Below are positions 17,941 through 26,708 of a stretch of DNA of 64,000 nt, piece by piece (the stretch's first letter is position 1; every line of letters starts with the position of its first letter). The stretch lies in assembly GCA_009712635.1 (NCBI GenBank), contig WASS01000015.1, positions 434,001 through 498,000 of the forward strand, read 5' to 3'. This DNA is from Hungatella sp. Lineage in GTDB: Bacteria > Bacillota > Clostridia > Lachnospirales > Lachnospiraceae. The translations under genes were made by a program, and so were the position numbers. The notes under the pieces were generated by a model. That model worked only from the letters and a program-made list of their open reading frames with translations, was not told the DNA's origin and searched no databases.

Positions 17941-18215
17941 AAAAAAATAAACCCCGTCCTGTTAAAAGGACGAGGTTAAAATCTCGCGTTACCACCTTTT
18001 TTCATAAACAGCTCACGCTGCTTATCTCTTCAAGTACCGTCTGATACTCTAGCACAATAACGGGTGCAGGAATCCGTCGCCGCCTACCGGGTAATCATAC
18101 CTTTGGGAGCGAAGCTCAAAGATGTATTCGCAGTTCGTTTTCCATGCGCCTTTCATCTACCGGCTGCTTTCTGTCTGGTTTTACGTACTGTTACTTGTTC
18201 TTATCAATGCTTTTG
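17941..18215 (-). promoter_or_regulatory. T-box leader of tyrS
   Basis: The conserved T-box AAGGTGGTAACGCG is present on the minus strand at 17985-17998. It is followed by the terminator stem (17949-17958 with 17968-17977) and a T7 run, just before tyrS. Upstream lies a structured stem I region. A UAC triplet in GAATACATC at about 18119-18129 is a good candidate specifier for tRNA-Tyr. The 5' limit is approximate. The remaining bases to 18307 hold the leader promoter region, with no gene seen. Confidence 0.9.
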
Positions 18216-18307
18216 TTTATATATGAAGTTAGTTTTTAGTATATGAGGTTTCCTTTTATTTGTCAAGATCCTTTTTATCAAAGCAACTATCGCAGAAAAC
18301 GGCAGAT

Positions 18308-19072
18308 TTACGAAATAATATCGTGAATCTGGCTGAGTATCTTTTTTAAGCTGCCAGCTTCAACCTGTCCAGGTGCGGATTCTTTTCCAACTGCGGCAAA
18401 GGTCAGTGCAGATCCAAAAAATTCACCGGAAAACCGGCTGATCACACCCTCCTTTGACATGGACATGGTAATGATAGGGCGGTCTGAAATAGAGCGGGAC
18501 ATCTCATAGGTTGCTGTCAGAAGTATCATAACATCTTCCACGTTTTGGGGCATTACCGCAATTTTAGGAATGTCTGCGCCCAGTTCGATCATCAGCTTCA
18601 CACGGCGAAACAGTTCCTCTTTTTCCGGTGTTTTCTGAAAATCATGATTGGAAGCTATGACACAGACCCCAAGCCTGTGAGCTTCTTCCACAAGAATCTT
18701 TGCAGCTTTTTCATCAAAAAACAATTCCACATCGATAACATCCACATAGCCGGAGCGGATCAGAGCAAGATTTAAATCAATATACTGCTCCACACTGATT
18801 TCCTTTTCTCCCCCTTCTTTCGCAGTCCGAAAGGTTGCAAGAAGAGGAACCTCCTTCAGTGCTTTCCGGATACAGCCTGCCGCTTCCACAACTTTACTGA
18901 TTTCATATGCCTCATCGAACCAGTCAATCCGCCATTCCGCTATATCAGCTCCGCCTGCTTCCAGGTTTTCGGCAAACGTTACTGCATCTTTCAGTTTTAT
19001 TTCAACAATCGGAACGCATACCTTGGGCATACCTTCACCAATGACTACATCTCTTACTCTGACCGTCTTCAT
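18308..19072 (-). CDS. aroD: 3-dehydroquinate dehydratase, type I
   Basis: A 254-residue TIM-barrel enzyme of the shikimate pathway that converts 3-dehydroquinate to 3-dehydroshikimate through a Schiff base. The class I motifs are visible: EWRIDWFD near residue 46, the His-containing IASNHDF near 140, and the Schiff-base lysine region PKIAVMPQ near 168. The length fits the family. GGAAAGGA lies upstream of the ATG. It lies downstream of the secreted flavoprotein gene on the same strand, with a 137-base gap. aroF, another step of the pathway, is at 54176, so the pathway is scattered on this chromosome. Confidence 0.96.
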   Translation of the reverse strand: MKTVRVRDVVIGEGMPKVCVPIVEIKLKDAVTFAENLEAGGADIAEWRIDWFDEAYEISKVVEAAGCIRKALKEVPLLATFRTAKEGGEKEISVEQYIDLNLALIRSGYVDVIDVELFFDEKAAKILVEEAHRLGVCVIASNHDFQKTPEKEELFRRVKLMIELGADIPKIAVMPQNVEDVMILLTATYEMSRSISDRPIITMSMSKEGVISRFSGEFFGSALTFAAVGKESAPGQVEAGSLKKILSQIHDIIS

Positions 19073-19209
19073 CCTGTTTTCCTTTCCTTATCCCACAGAG
19101 TTCCCCTAAATTATTTTTTTCTATTATAACGTTGAACCGCAAATAGTTCAAATACATTTTCAGGTAAGAGACTTATATGCACTGTGAATCATTCCCTTTA
19201 AGTACCCCT

Positions 19210-21054
19210 TTATTTTGCTTTTTCAAGAGCCGCCCCAACCGCTTCTTTGATTCCATTGGAAGAGTTCGTCGCTCCCGATACTCCATCTACAGCAGTACTC
19301 TGGCTTCTAATGATTTCCGATGTAACCGTCTTTTCTGCTGTCTCATAGATGCCAGGAGTCTCATGATGATCTGTCAATTCTATGGAAGTCACACTTCCAT
19401 CCTTCACTATTACCTCTACTTCAATATCTCCGTTATTCCCTTTTCCGGTTCCTGTATAGGTTCCGTCCTTATAATTCCCCTTTACTTCAGGCTGTGCTGC
19501 TTCCTCTTCATCTGCATTTTTCATGGTTTTCTCCGTAAATCCGCCGTTTTCCACAACGTAGTCATAAGCCGCATTTCCCGCCAGTCTTCCGAAAACCACA
19601 ATATCAGTTACAGCGTTGCCCCCCAGCCGGTTCGCACCATGAACACCTCCAACTACTTCTCCGGCTGCAAATAGTCCCGGGATTATACTTCCGTCCTCTT
19701 TTAGCACCTGGGTGGCTGTATCAATCTTTACACCGCCCATGGTATGATGAACCGCAGGAGCACACAGTCCGGCATAGTAAGGCGGCATATTTAATGGAAC
19801 TTCCATGCTTTCTCTTCCAAATTCTGTATCCTTGCCATCTGTCTGATACGTAGCATACTGTTCCAATGTGGCTTTCAGCTGATCCTTATCAGCACCGATT
19901 GCCTCTGCCAGTTCTTCTGGAGTGTCGGCCTGGGTAATGATGCCCTGACCAATATATTTTTCAATAGCAGATAAACTTTCTCTTACAGACTGGTCAAATA
20001 CCATGAAGCAGGTTTTTCCTTCCTGATTTAAAATGGCCTCTGAAACCACATCTCTGGTTTCCAGCTCATTGACAAAACGCTTTCCGGACCGGTTGACTAA
20101 AATTGCTCCGTTTCCACGGACACCTTCTGTGTACATGGTGGTTGTATCCGGATTTACGGTTGGGTGGGTCTGGATCTGATCGATATCTACAAGTCCTGCC
20201 TTCAGCTCTTCCCCCATAACAATTCCGTCGCCAGTGGCACCGGAGTGGTTGGTGGTGCAAAAACCGTCTAAATCTTTTCTGTATTTTATCACCAGTTCAG
20301 AATTGGCTCCAAAACCTCCTGATGCTAAAATTACAGCCTTACATGAAATGGTATAAGGCTCTCCGCCCTTTGTTATTGCCTGCACTCCCACAACGGCGCC
20401 CTCATCGCTCAGTAGAATATGTACTGCCTCCGTCTCTAAAAACACTGGTACATCCAGTTCTTTCAGCTTTGCATTAAGAGCATTCACAAGCATAGGTCCC
20501 ACTGCCGATGTATCAGATGGCCGGTGGATTCTCTTAACACTGGCTCCGCCGAACTGCCCAACTACCGATAAATCTCCGCCTACTTCGTTGACCCATGTAA
20601 CTGCGTCTGCGGATTGCTCCGCCATCACCTGCACAAGCTTTGGATCGTTTAAATTTTTTCCGCCCTTCATGGTGTCTTCCACAAACAGCTCAATGGAATC
20701 TTCAATTCCATCGGTCTTCTGATATGGTGTTTCGGCTGCGTTTAAACCGCCTGTGGCACGAACGGTATTTCCTCCTGTAATCGGCATTTTTTCTAGAACA
20801 ATCAGATTTGTGGCTCCTTTTTGTGTTGCTTCAACAGCCGCTGTCATACCGGCTCCCCCCGCTCCGATTATGACAATGTCTGCCTGTTTTTCGTTTTCTT
20901 TTGATTCACGTTCCAGTGTGCCTTCAGCTGCCGCTTCCTGAACATTCTTTTTCCCGGATTTGTCCAGACTGGTATAAGCCGGACCGGATAATACAATTAC
21001 GGCTGCTGCCGCTGCTGCCATTGCGGCAATACCTGCAAATATTCCTTTTTTCAT
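19210..21054 (-). CDS. Secreted flavoprotein reductase (fumarate/urocanate reductase type) with C-terminal FMN-binding domain
   Basis: A 614-residue protein with an N-terminal signal or anchor helix (residues 4-22) and a linker, then a FAD domain (GAGGAG at 64-69). The four active-site residues of soluble fumarate reductases are all present with the same spacing as in Shewanella Fcc3: H297 (HPT), R334 (TRD), H436 (HHTMGG) and R476 (NRLGG). The C-terminal domain (about 525-614) is an FMN_bind domain, with DGVSGAT at 590-596 as the site for covalent FMN attachment by ApbE. It probably takes electrons at the cell surface through FMN and reduces fumarate, urocanate or another enoate. The FMN domain is at the C-terminus, not the N-terminus as in many relatives. 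No cytochrome motif is seen. Confidence 0.87.
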   Translation of the reverse strand: MKKGIFAGIAAMAAAAAAVIVLSGPAYTSLDKSGKKNVQEAAAEGTLERESKENEKQADIVIIGAGGAGMTAAVEATQKGATNLIVLEKMPITGGNTVRATGGLNAAETPYQKTDGIEDSIELFVEDTMKGGKNLNDPKLVQVMAEQSADAVTWVNEVGGDLSVVGQFGGASVKRIHRPSDTSAVGPMLVNALNAKLKELDVPVFLETEAVHILLSDEGAVVGVQAITKGGEPYTISCKAVILASGGFGANSELVIKYRKDLDGFCTTNHSGATGDGIVMGEELKAGLVDIDQIQTHPTVNPDTTTMYTEGVRGNGAILVNRSGKRFVNELETRDVVSEAILNQEGKTCFMVFDQSVRESLSAIEKYIGQGIITQADTPEELAEAIGADKDQLKATLEQYATYQTDGKDTEFGRESMEVPLNMPPYYAGLCAPAVHHTMGGVKIDTATQVLKEDGSIIPGLFAAGEVVGGVHGANRLGGNAVTDIVVFGRLAGNAAYDYVVENGGFTEKTMKNADEEEAAQPEVKGNYKDGTYTGTGKGNNGDIEVEVIVKDGSVTSIELTDHHETPGIYETAEKTVTSEIIRSQSTAVDGVSGATNSSNGIKEAVGAALEKAK

Positions 21055-21188
21055 ATCCTTCTCCTCACTTTTTCGCTGTTAATAACAGTTTTTTTATCTG
21101 ATAGTATGGCTTTAAAACTTTGATAATAATTTATCATACACCGTTCATTTTAGAAAGTTTTGGGATGTAAAAAAGATCTTTTGTAAGT

Positions 21189-21222
21189 AAAAAAAGAGTT
21201 CCTGATAGGGAACCCTTTTTAT
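21189..21222. terminator. Terminator after the seven-gene sugar operon
   Basis: The stem GGTTCC/GGAAC, extended by one base pair, is followed on the minus strand by T7 and flanked on the plus strand by T5. It closes the operon that ends at 21246. Confidence 0.82.
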
Positions 21223-21245
21223 TATCTGTGAGGATCATTCCATTA

Positions 21246-22109
21246 TTACAATTCAAACCAATCCTTATAACCTAATTCAATCAGATGATCCCGGCTGATC
21301 CTCAGACTCTCAAACGGATCACGGTCATAGGTGTCATCCTGCTCAATTAAAAAATACTCGCTCCCTCCTTCAAACCCGGCTTCCACACACTCTTTTACAG
21401 GCAGACTTCCTTCTCCCAATTCTGCAAACTCAATGGTATCAGTAAATGCCTGCATAAAGGTCGTTTTGTCAAACGCCCCCTCGGGAAGCCTTACTTCCCT
21501 GATCCGATAATCTTTCAGATGAATCAGCCGAATCCTGCCTGCATAATTTTTTATAAATTCAACCGGATTTTCTCCCCCACGCTGGATCCAGTGAATATCC
21601 AGTTCAAAACCCATATACCGGGTATTGTCTTTAATTATATCCAGCAAATACTGTCCATCATATTTAATAAATTCTATATGATGGTTGTGATAATACAGAT
21701 CGATCCCGTGCTCTTTCAGCTTTCCTGCATAGTCATCCGCTCTCTTTACAAAATCCAAGGCTTTATCCCGGCTGCCCATACAATTGACAGGCAGCATGCC
21801 AATACGCAGCAGGTCACAGTTTAATGCCTTACAGTCTGCCACAATTTTATCAAAATCAGTAGTCAGATATTCTCCCGGCATACCAGGCATCATTGGTTCT
21901 AAAGAAGCGCTGCAGGCAGCTACCTTAATGCCGAATTCCTCACATGCTTTCTTTATATCACTTACATTTTCCGGAGTCATAGGTATCTGGCTGATCTCCA
22001 CACAGTGATACCCCATCTCAGCACAGGCTTTCAATGTCTCATATGCTCCTAATTCATCAACTTTATCCTTGATCGTACTCATTTGAATTCCAATTAACCC
22101 TTTTTTCAT
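21246..22109 (-). CDS. Sugar phosphate isomerase/epimerase family TIM-barrel protein
   Basis: A 287-residue AP-endonuclease-2 type TIM barrel. The metal-ligand pattern of the family is seen: YYHNHHIEF near the middle, ELDIHW for the Asp/Trp region, and RLIHLKDY with the His-Lys-Asp triplet. Such enzymes isomerise or epimerise sugars or keto-sugars, or cleave keto-glycosides, in the cytoplasm. It is the last of seven genes, 22 bases after a Gfo/Idh gene. A second paralogue lies at 24390. The pairing of two isomerase-fold proteins with two Gfo/Idh proteins suggests an oxidation-isomerisation route. The substrate is unknown. Confidence 0.8.
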   Translation of the reverse strand: MKKGLIGIQMSTIKDKVDELGAYETLKACAEMGYHCVEISQIPMTPENVSDIKKACEEFGIKVAACSASLEPMMPGMPGEYLTTDFDKIVADCKALNCDLLRIGMLPVNCMGSRDKALDFVKRADDYAGKLKEHGIDLYYHNHHIEFIKYDGQYLLDIIKDNTRYMGFELDIHWIQRGGENPVEFIKNYAGRIRLIHLKDYRIREVRLPEGAFDKTTFMQAFTDTIEFAELGEGSLPVKECVEAGFEGGSEYFLIEQDDTYDRDPFESLRISRDHLIELGYKDWFEL

Positions 22110-22131
22110 TGCAAATTTTTCCTCTCATATT

Positions 22132-23142
22132 TTATTGTTCCTTTAACGAAGCAAACGTACCTGTACGCCCTGACTCCTGTATGGAATCAATCAGACGTAT
22201 GCTCATCAGTGCATCTTTGACATGCAGATAATCCTGATTGTCTTTTTCAATGGAATCATAGAATTTATTAATTAGTTTCCCATGGCTGGCTCCGTAATAG
22301 AATTTAGAGCCAAAAAACTTTTCATCCTCTGCCAGCTGTTCCCTGCTGCCATCTGGATTAATACGATACAGTATATTTTCTATAATGGCAAACTCCGCCT
22401 GGTCCAGTTGAATGGAGATCTGTACGCTTTCGTTTTTATAATTTGCATTAGTTGCCATAAACAGACCATGGGCACCGTTCTCATAGAAGAGATTTGCCAT
22501 AACGGTATCTTCCACTTCTATTCCATAGTCCAGAAGCTGACTCACCGATGCTTTCACACCATTCACAGGGCCTCCCAGGTAATACAGCAGATCCAGGGTA
22601 TGGACGGACTGGTTAATCATACAGCCTCCTCCGGCAGTATCCCATTTTCCCCGCCAGGGTTTGCTTTCATAATAATCTCTGGACCGAAACCATGGCACAA
22701 CCCCTTTTGCAGCACAAACTCTGCCATATTTTCCGCTGTCAATGACTGTCTTCAAAGCTTCCACTGATTCATTGAATCGGTTCTGAAGGCAGATTCCCAT
22801 GTGAATATCCGGATGTGCAGCTTCAAAGTCAGCAAACACCTGCCCCTGTATTTGATTTAAAGCCACAGGCTTTTCACATAATACATGGACTCCCATCTCT
22901 GCAGCAGCAATAGAAACCGGCACGTGAAGGTAATGAGGCAGGCAGATATGTACCACATCCGGCTTTTCCCTGGAAATCATATCCTGATAGCTGGTATAAA
23001 ACGGCACTCCCTCCGGAGCCTGATCCCTTTTATTTTCCTCTATGTCACAGACTGCAGCCAGAGTAATTTCAGGATTGTTTTGAATACACATCATCTGAAT
23101 GGAAGAAATGTCTCCCAGGCCGATGACAGCCGCTCTTTTCAT
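22132..23142 (-). CDS. Gfo/Idh/MocA family oxidoreductase
   Basis: A 336-residue NAD(P)-dependent sugar oxidoreductase. The N-terminal Rossmann fold shows GLGDISS after the first strand, and the family motif CEKPVALN (Lys-Pro) is near residue 98. The C-terminal alpha/beta domain carries the GGGCMINQSVHTLDLL region, with the catalytic His-Asp pair. AAAGGAG precedes the ATG. It lies between another Gfo/Idh gene (23164) and a TIM-barrel isomerase, only about 20 bases from each. It probably oxidises or reduces a hydroxyl of a sugar or glycoside inside the cell. The exact substrate is not readable. Confidence 0.85.
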   Translation of the reverse strand: MKRAAVIGLGDISSIQMMCIQNNPEITLAAVCDIEENKRDQAPEGVPFYTSYQDMISREKPDVVHICLPHYLHVPVSIAAAEMGVHVLCEKPVALNQIQGQVFADFEAAHPDIHMGICLQNRFNESVEALKTVIDSGKYGRVCAAKGVVPWFRSRDYYESKPWRGKWDTAGGGCMINQSVHTLDLLYYLGGPVNGVKASVSQLLDYGIEVEDTVMANLFYENGAHGLFMATNANYKNESVQISIQLDQAEFAIIENILYRINPDGSREQLAEDEKFFGSKFYYGASHGKLINKFYDSIEKDNQDYLHVKDALMSIRLIDSIQESGRTGTFASLKEQ

Positions 23143-23163
23143 ATATACGTCTCCTTTTTGTGG

Positions 23164-24360
23164 TTATCTGGTTTTAAATTTTCCCTCTGCAGCAATTCTC
23201 TTATTTAATTCCCGCAGATATAAATCCTCATCAACAGGGTTTTCCACCTCAGTTCCCAGCCAGGACGAAAGCAGGGCCGCATTTGCCAGGTTCACTCCGT
23301 TAATGCCGTCGGAGCCGGGAGCCAGAAGCGGCACTCCCTCCAGAATGTGAAGTGCAAAATTTTCCATGACGGAAATGTGCTGAACTCCCCATCCATCTGT
23401 ATTTTCAAAGGTTTCTTTCAATATCATATCTCCTGCACCTGCTGAATTGCCGCTTGTCAGCTTATGGACGTCCATCATGCTCATGGTTGCATTCATTTCG
23501 CTCTCATCTTTTTTCAGGCGATATACGGTAGCAGTTTTACTGTCATCTACCACAATCTTACCCCCATCCAAATCTATTTCCAGCCGATCTGTTCCAATAG
23601 GATCATGGGTGCAGGTAATAAAGCTGCCGGTGGCACCATTGCTGTATTCTGTTACAATGGTAACATCATTTTCCACAATAATATCTCTGTGGCTGCCGTA
23701 AAGACATTTTGCAATTACTTTATCCGGCACTCCGCAGAGCCACTGCCATAAATCCAGCTGGTGTGGGGCCTGATTCACCAAAACGCCTCCGCCTTCCCCA
23801 CCCCAGGTCGCGCGCCAGTCACTCTGCTTATAGTAACTGTCCGGACGCCACCAGGAATTAATAATCCAGCTTGAGCGGCGGATTTCCCCTAATTCTCCGG
23901 AAGAAACCAGCTCTTTCACCTTCTGGTACAGTTTATTTGTCCTTTGGTTGAACATGATTCCAAACGCCACATCTTTATGGGCCGCAGCGCATTGGTTCAT
24001 CTCACGGACTGCTTTTGCATAGACTCCTGCAGGCTTTTCCACCAGCACGTTCATTCCATGCTCCAGGCAATAAATGGCAATTTCCGTATGAAGATAATGA
24101 GGAACGGTTGTAATCACCGCATCTACATCTCCGGATTCTACCATGTCCTTCCAATCTTTATAAAACGGTACTTCCGGATACTTCTCCCTGCATATCTCCT
24201 CTTTTACCGGATCATTGTCACATAAGGCTCCCAGAGTACAGTGGGGAGGACACTCCACCGCCGGCATTCCTGCAAATCCTGCCTGTCCGCTTAAGAATCC
24301 TGCATATGCGCTGCCCTGCACACCTGCTCCGATCAGTCCATATCGTACTTTTTTTTCCAT
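23164..24360 (-). CDS. Gfo/Idh/MocA family oxidoreductase
   Basis: A 398-residue paralogue of the neighbouring oxidoreductase. GAGVQGS forms the dinucleotide-binding loop, VEKPAGVY is the Lys-Pro motif, and GEGGGVLVNQAPHQLDLW holds the catalytic His and Asp. I start at the ATG at 24360, 7 bases after AAGGAG, and not at the TTG six bases further upstream. It is longer than its neighbour by about 60 residues, mainly in the C-terminal domain. Two different Gfo/Idh enzymes in one operon suggest either successive oxidations or an oxidation/reduction pair with a keto-sugar intermediate. Confidence 0.85.
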   Translation of the reverse strand: MEKKVRYGLIGAGVQGSAYAGFLSGQAGFAGMPAVECPPHCTLGALCDNDPVKEEICREKYPEVPFYKDWKDMVESGDVDAVITTVPHYLHTEIAIYCLEHGMNVLVEKPAGVYAKAVREMNQCAAAHKDVAFGIMFNQRTNKLYQKVKELVSSGELGEIRRSSWIINSWWRPDSYYKQSDWRATWGGEGGGVLVNQAPHQLDLWQWLCGVPDKVIAKCLYGSHRDIIVENDVTIVTEYSNGATGSFITCTHDPIGTDRLEIDLDGGKIVVDDSKTATVYRLKKDESEMNATMSMMDVHKLTSGNSAGAGDMILKETFENTDGWGVQHISVMENFALHILEGVPLLAPGSDGINGVNLANAALLSSWLGTEVENPVDEDLYLRELNKRIAAEGKFKTR

Positions 24361-24389
24361 TTTCAATCTCCTTCCGTCACATTCATGGG

Positions 24390-25268
24390 TTATATAATGG
24401 ATTTTAGAATTTCCCGCAACCCATGATACTGCATTGCATAACCCTCAGCGCCATTTTTTGCCTTATCTTCTTTTATGATTTTCTTTGCATCAACAAGTTC
24501 CAGATCAGACAGAGCGTCAAACACCACCAGATGAGGCTCCAAAGTTAAAAATCCTTCATAGCCTTCGTTTAAAATAGCCCGCTCTAAGATCTCTCTGATC
24601 CGCCCCTCACCGGTGCCGCACACCACATTTTCTTTGTCTGATGCAACTGCATCTTTGATATGTATATAGGCAACATAATCCTTCAGTAAATTCCAGCAGT
24701 CAACAGGATCTTCTTTGCACTGCACATAGTTGGCAAAATCAAATGCACTGAGAAAGCAGGAATCTGATAAAGCTTCCATAAGGTTTTTGCACCTGATCCC
24801 GGTATCGCCATAAATATCTTTTTCATTTTCATGGATCAGAATAATTCCGTGTCTCTTTGCTATTTTTAAAAATCCTCTCATTTTGTCAATTACTTTATCC
24901 CTGTAATGATCCGGATCTTTTCCTGCTGGTATATAACAGCTGAATACACGGATATACTTACAATCCAGAACCTTGCAGATTTCACAAAGCGTATTCAGTT
25001 GCCCCAGCTGTTTTTCATAACCTTCCTCATCATCTACACCGACTTTTCCAATGGGCGAGCCCAGAGACGATACTTTTACATCAAACTGGCTGAGTTTGGG
25101 CAGAAGCTGTTCCCTGACTTCCTCAACTGTAAACTCTGCAATGGATTTTCTGTTTGCTGTCCGCAGGGAAATGTACTGCATTCCCAGCCCAGTCACAGTT
25201 TTTAACTGCTCTTCAAAATCTTCACATATTTCATCTGCAAAACCAGATATTGTTACTTGTTTCTTCAC
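24390..25268 (-). CDS. Sugar phosphate isomerase/epimerase family TIM-barrel protein
   Basis: A 292-residue protein of the same fold as the product at 21246, but diverged from it. The metal-binding pattern is visible: LIHENEKDIYG (Glu), SAFDFANYVQ (Asp) and YIHIKDA (His-Lys-Asp). It starts with GTG at 25268 behind a strong GGAGGAG. It is 22 bases downstream of the symporter gene and 29 bases upstream of the Gfo/Idh gene. It is likely an isomerase, epimerase or lyase acting on a keto-sugar formed by the adjacent oxidoreductase. This follows from the context and not from a recognised substrate motif. Confidence 0.8.
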   Translation of the reverse strand: MKKQVTISGFADEICEDFEEQLKTVTGLGMQYISLRTANRKSIAEFTVEEVREQLLPKLSQFDVKVSSLGSPIGKVGVDDEEGYEKQLGQLNTLCEICKVLDCKYIRVFSCYIPAGKDPDHYRDKVIDKMRGFLKIAKRHGIILIHENEKDIYGDTGIRCKNLMEALSDSCFLSAFDFANYVQCKEDPVDCWNLLKDYVAYIHIKDAVASDKENVVCGTGEGRIREILERAILNEGYEGFLTLEPHLVVFDALSDLELVDAKKIIKEDKAKNGAEGYAMQYHGLREILKSII

Positions 25269-25290
25269 GGGCTCCTCCTTTGTTGAAAAA

Positions 25291-26694
25291 CTAGTTATGT
25301 TTTAATCTTCTCTCTTTTAAAATCTCAGAATTTTCCTCAACCTTCTTTTTACTCAGTGGATATACAAAAAGCAGCACCAGGGCAACGCATAAAAACAGGA
25401 TTGCAGGAACAATGGTTGAGATTGTATATAATCCACTCAGCACCTCCGGTGTCTGAATCTTGGCTGCTGATTCATAGCCAATCAGCTGCAGAGCATATCC
25501 GCTTAAGCCACCAGCCAGTGCCTGACCTACTTTTCTTGCAAAGGAATAAACTGCATAAATCGTACCGTCTTCTCTCTTACCAGTTCTTACCTCCGCATCA
25601 TCGATTACATCCGTAATATTTGCCCAGATAATCAGGTTAAAAAAGTTAACGCCCAGGAAACCAAATGCCGCAGAAACCATGTAAACCCATGGGTTCTTAA
25701 CCTTTAAGATAAATAACAATACATATACAACCGCAGTGAATGAGGTAGCTATTATGGCAGCTTCTTTCTTACCAATTGCTTTTGCGATTTTTCCCACAAA
25801 TATAGCCAGAATTAATGAAAATGAAACATTAATAAAAGTAAAGCTGGAAAATGCTTTAATATCTCCAAAATAATCCGCATACAGGTATGTATTTAAGCCA
25901 CTGATTAATAACTGACTTAACAATAGAAATATTGCCGCACCGATGATTCCAAGAATGGATCTGCTTGAAAATATGGCTGCAAAGGTCTTGCCTAATGTCA
26001 TTTTAGTGGAATTTTCATCCTTTTCAATTTTAACGCGCTCTGTGGTGCATTTATAGCAGATAAAGTAGCAGATGACGGCACATATGGAGAATACGCCTGC
26101 GATAACAGGAAAGATATGCCCGCTGTTTCTGATAACCTGGGCGCCGCTGTCATCCTTTGTGTAGATGATAATGGGACCTAACACACCGATAATCAGCTGG
26201 GCCAGATTTGCACCAATACCTCGGAACGTGGATAATCCGGTTCGTTCATCTGGTTTCTCCGTAATTGCAGATGCCATGGAACCATAAGGAATGTTGATCC
26301 CAGTGTAGCAAATGCTTCCCCACAGTAAGTAGGTTCCGTACATATAAACAATCTTTATGGTCATGGAAGCACCTGCCATGGAAGACTGGTACATTAAAAA
26401 ACTGGCAATCGCTACAGGACCTGCCATTCGACGGATCCATTGTTTAAAACGGCCATCTTTTCCTGGTTTGCAAGTGTCAACAATGCGCCCCATGGTGATG
26501 TCCGTAAAAGCATCCACGATCCTTGACACCAGAAACAAGGTTCCTACCATGGCTCCCGGGATTCCAAGAACTTTCATATAAAATACCATTAAAAATGAAC
26601 TGGCAAATATAAATGTAAAATCATTACCAAAATCACCAAACATATATCCTATTTTATCTCTAAGTCCAAATGGTCTTACCTGCTTATCATTCAT
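25291..26694 (-). CDS. GPH-family sugar:cation symporter (MFS)
   Basis: A 467-residue membrane protein with about 12 helices, of the glycoside-pentoside-hexuronide family (MelB/XynP/YicJ type). Signs are the N-terminal RPFGLRDKIGYMFGDFGND, typical of GPH proteins, the DAFTDITMGRIVD stretch in helix 2 and the long charged central loop. It should take up an oligosaccharide or glycoside with Na+ or H+. The ATG at 26694 lies 8 bases after AAAGGAG; the preceding GH3 gene stops 15 bases upstream. It supplies the substrate of the cytoplasmic GH3 enzyme encoded beside it. Confidence 0.88.
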   Translation of the reverse strand: MNDKQVRPFGLRDKIGYMFGDFGNDFTFIFASSFLMVFYMKVLGIPGAMVGTLFLVSRIVDAFTDITMGRIVDTCKPGKDGRFKQWIRRMAGPVAIASFLMYQSSMAGASMTIKIVYMYGTYLLWGSICYTGINIPYGSMASAITEKPDERTGLSTFRGIGANLAQLIIGVLGPIIIYTKDDSGAQVIRNSGHIFPVIAGVFSICAVICYFICYKCTTERVKIEKDENSTKMTLGKTFAAIFSSRSILGIIGAAIFLLLSQLLISGLNTYLYADYFGDIKAFSSFTFINVSFSLILAIFVGKIAKAIGKKEAAIIATSFTAVVYVLLFILKVKNPWVYMVSAAFGFLGVNFFNLIIWANITDVIDDAEVRTGKREDGTIYAVYSFARKVGQALAGGLSGYALQLIGYESAAKIQTPEVLSGLYTISTIVPAILFLCVALVLLFVYPLSKKKVEENSEILKERRLKHN

Positions 26695-26708
26695 TTGTTC
26701 ATCTCCTT

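Noticed and set aside
18064-18246. A 60-codon open frame on the plus strand upstream of tyrS
   Set aside because: It lies within the T-box leader, which explains the conserved sequence there.
19132-19151. Inverted repeat TTGAAC/GTTCAA between aroD and the flavoprotein gene
   Set aside because: Only 6 bp with an 8-base loop, no T-run and no promoter alignment; too weak to call.
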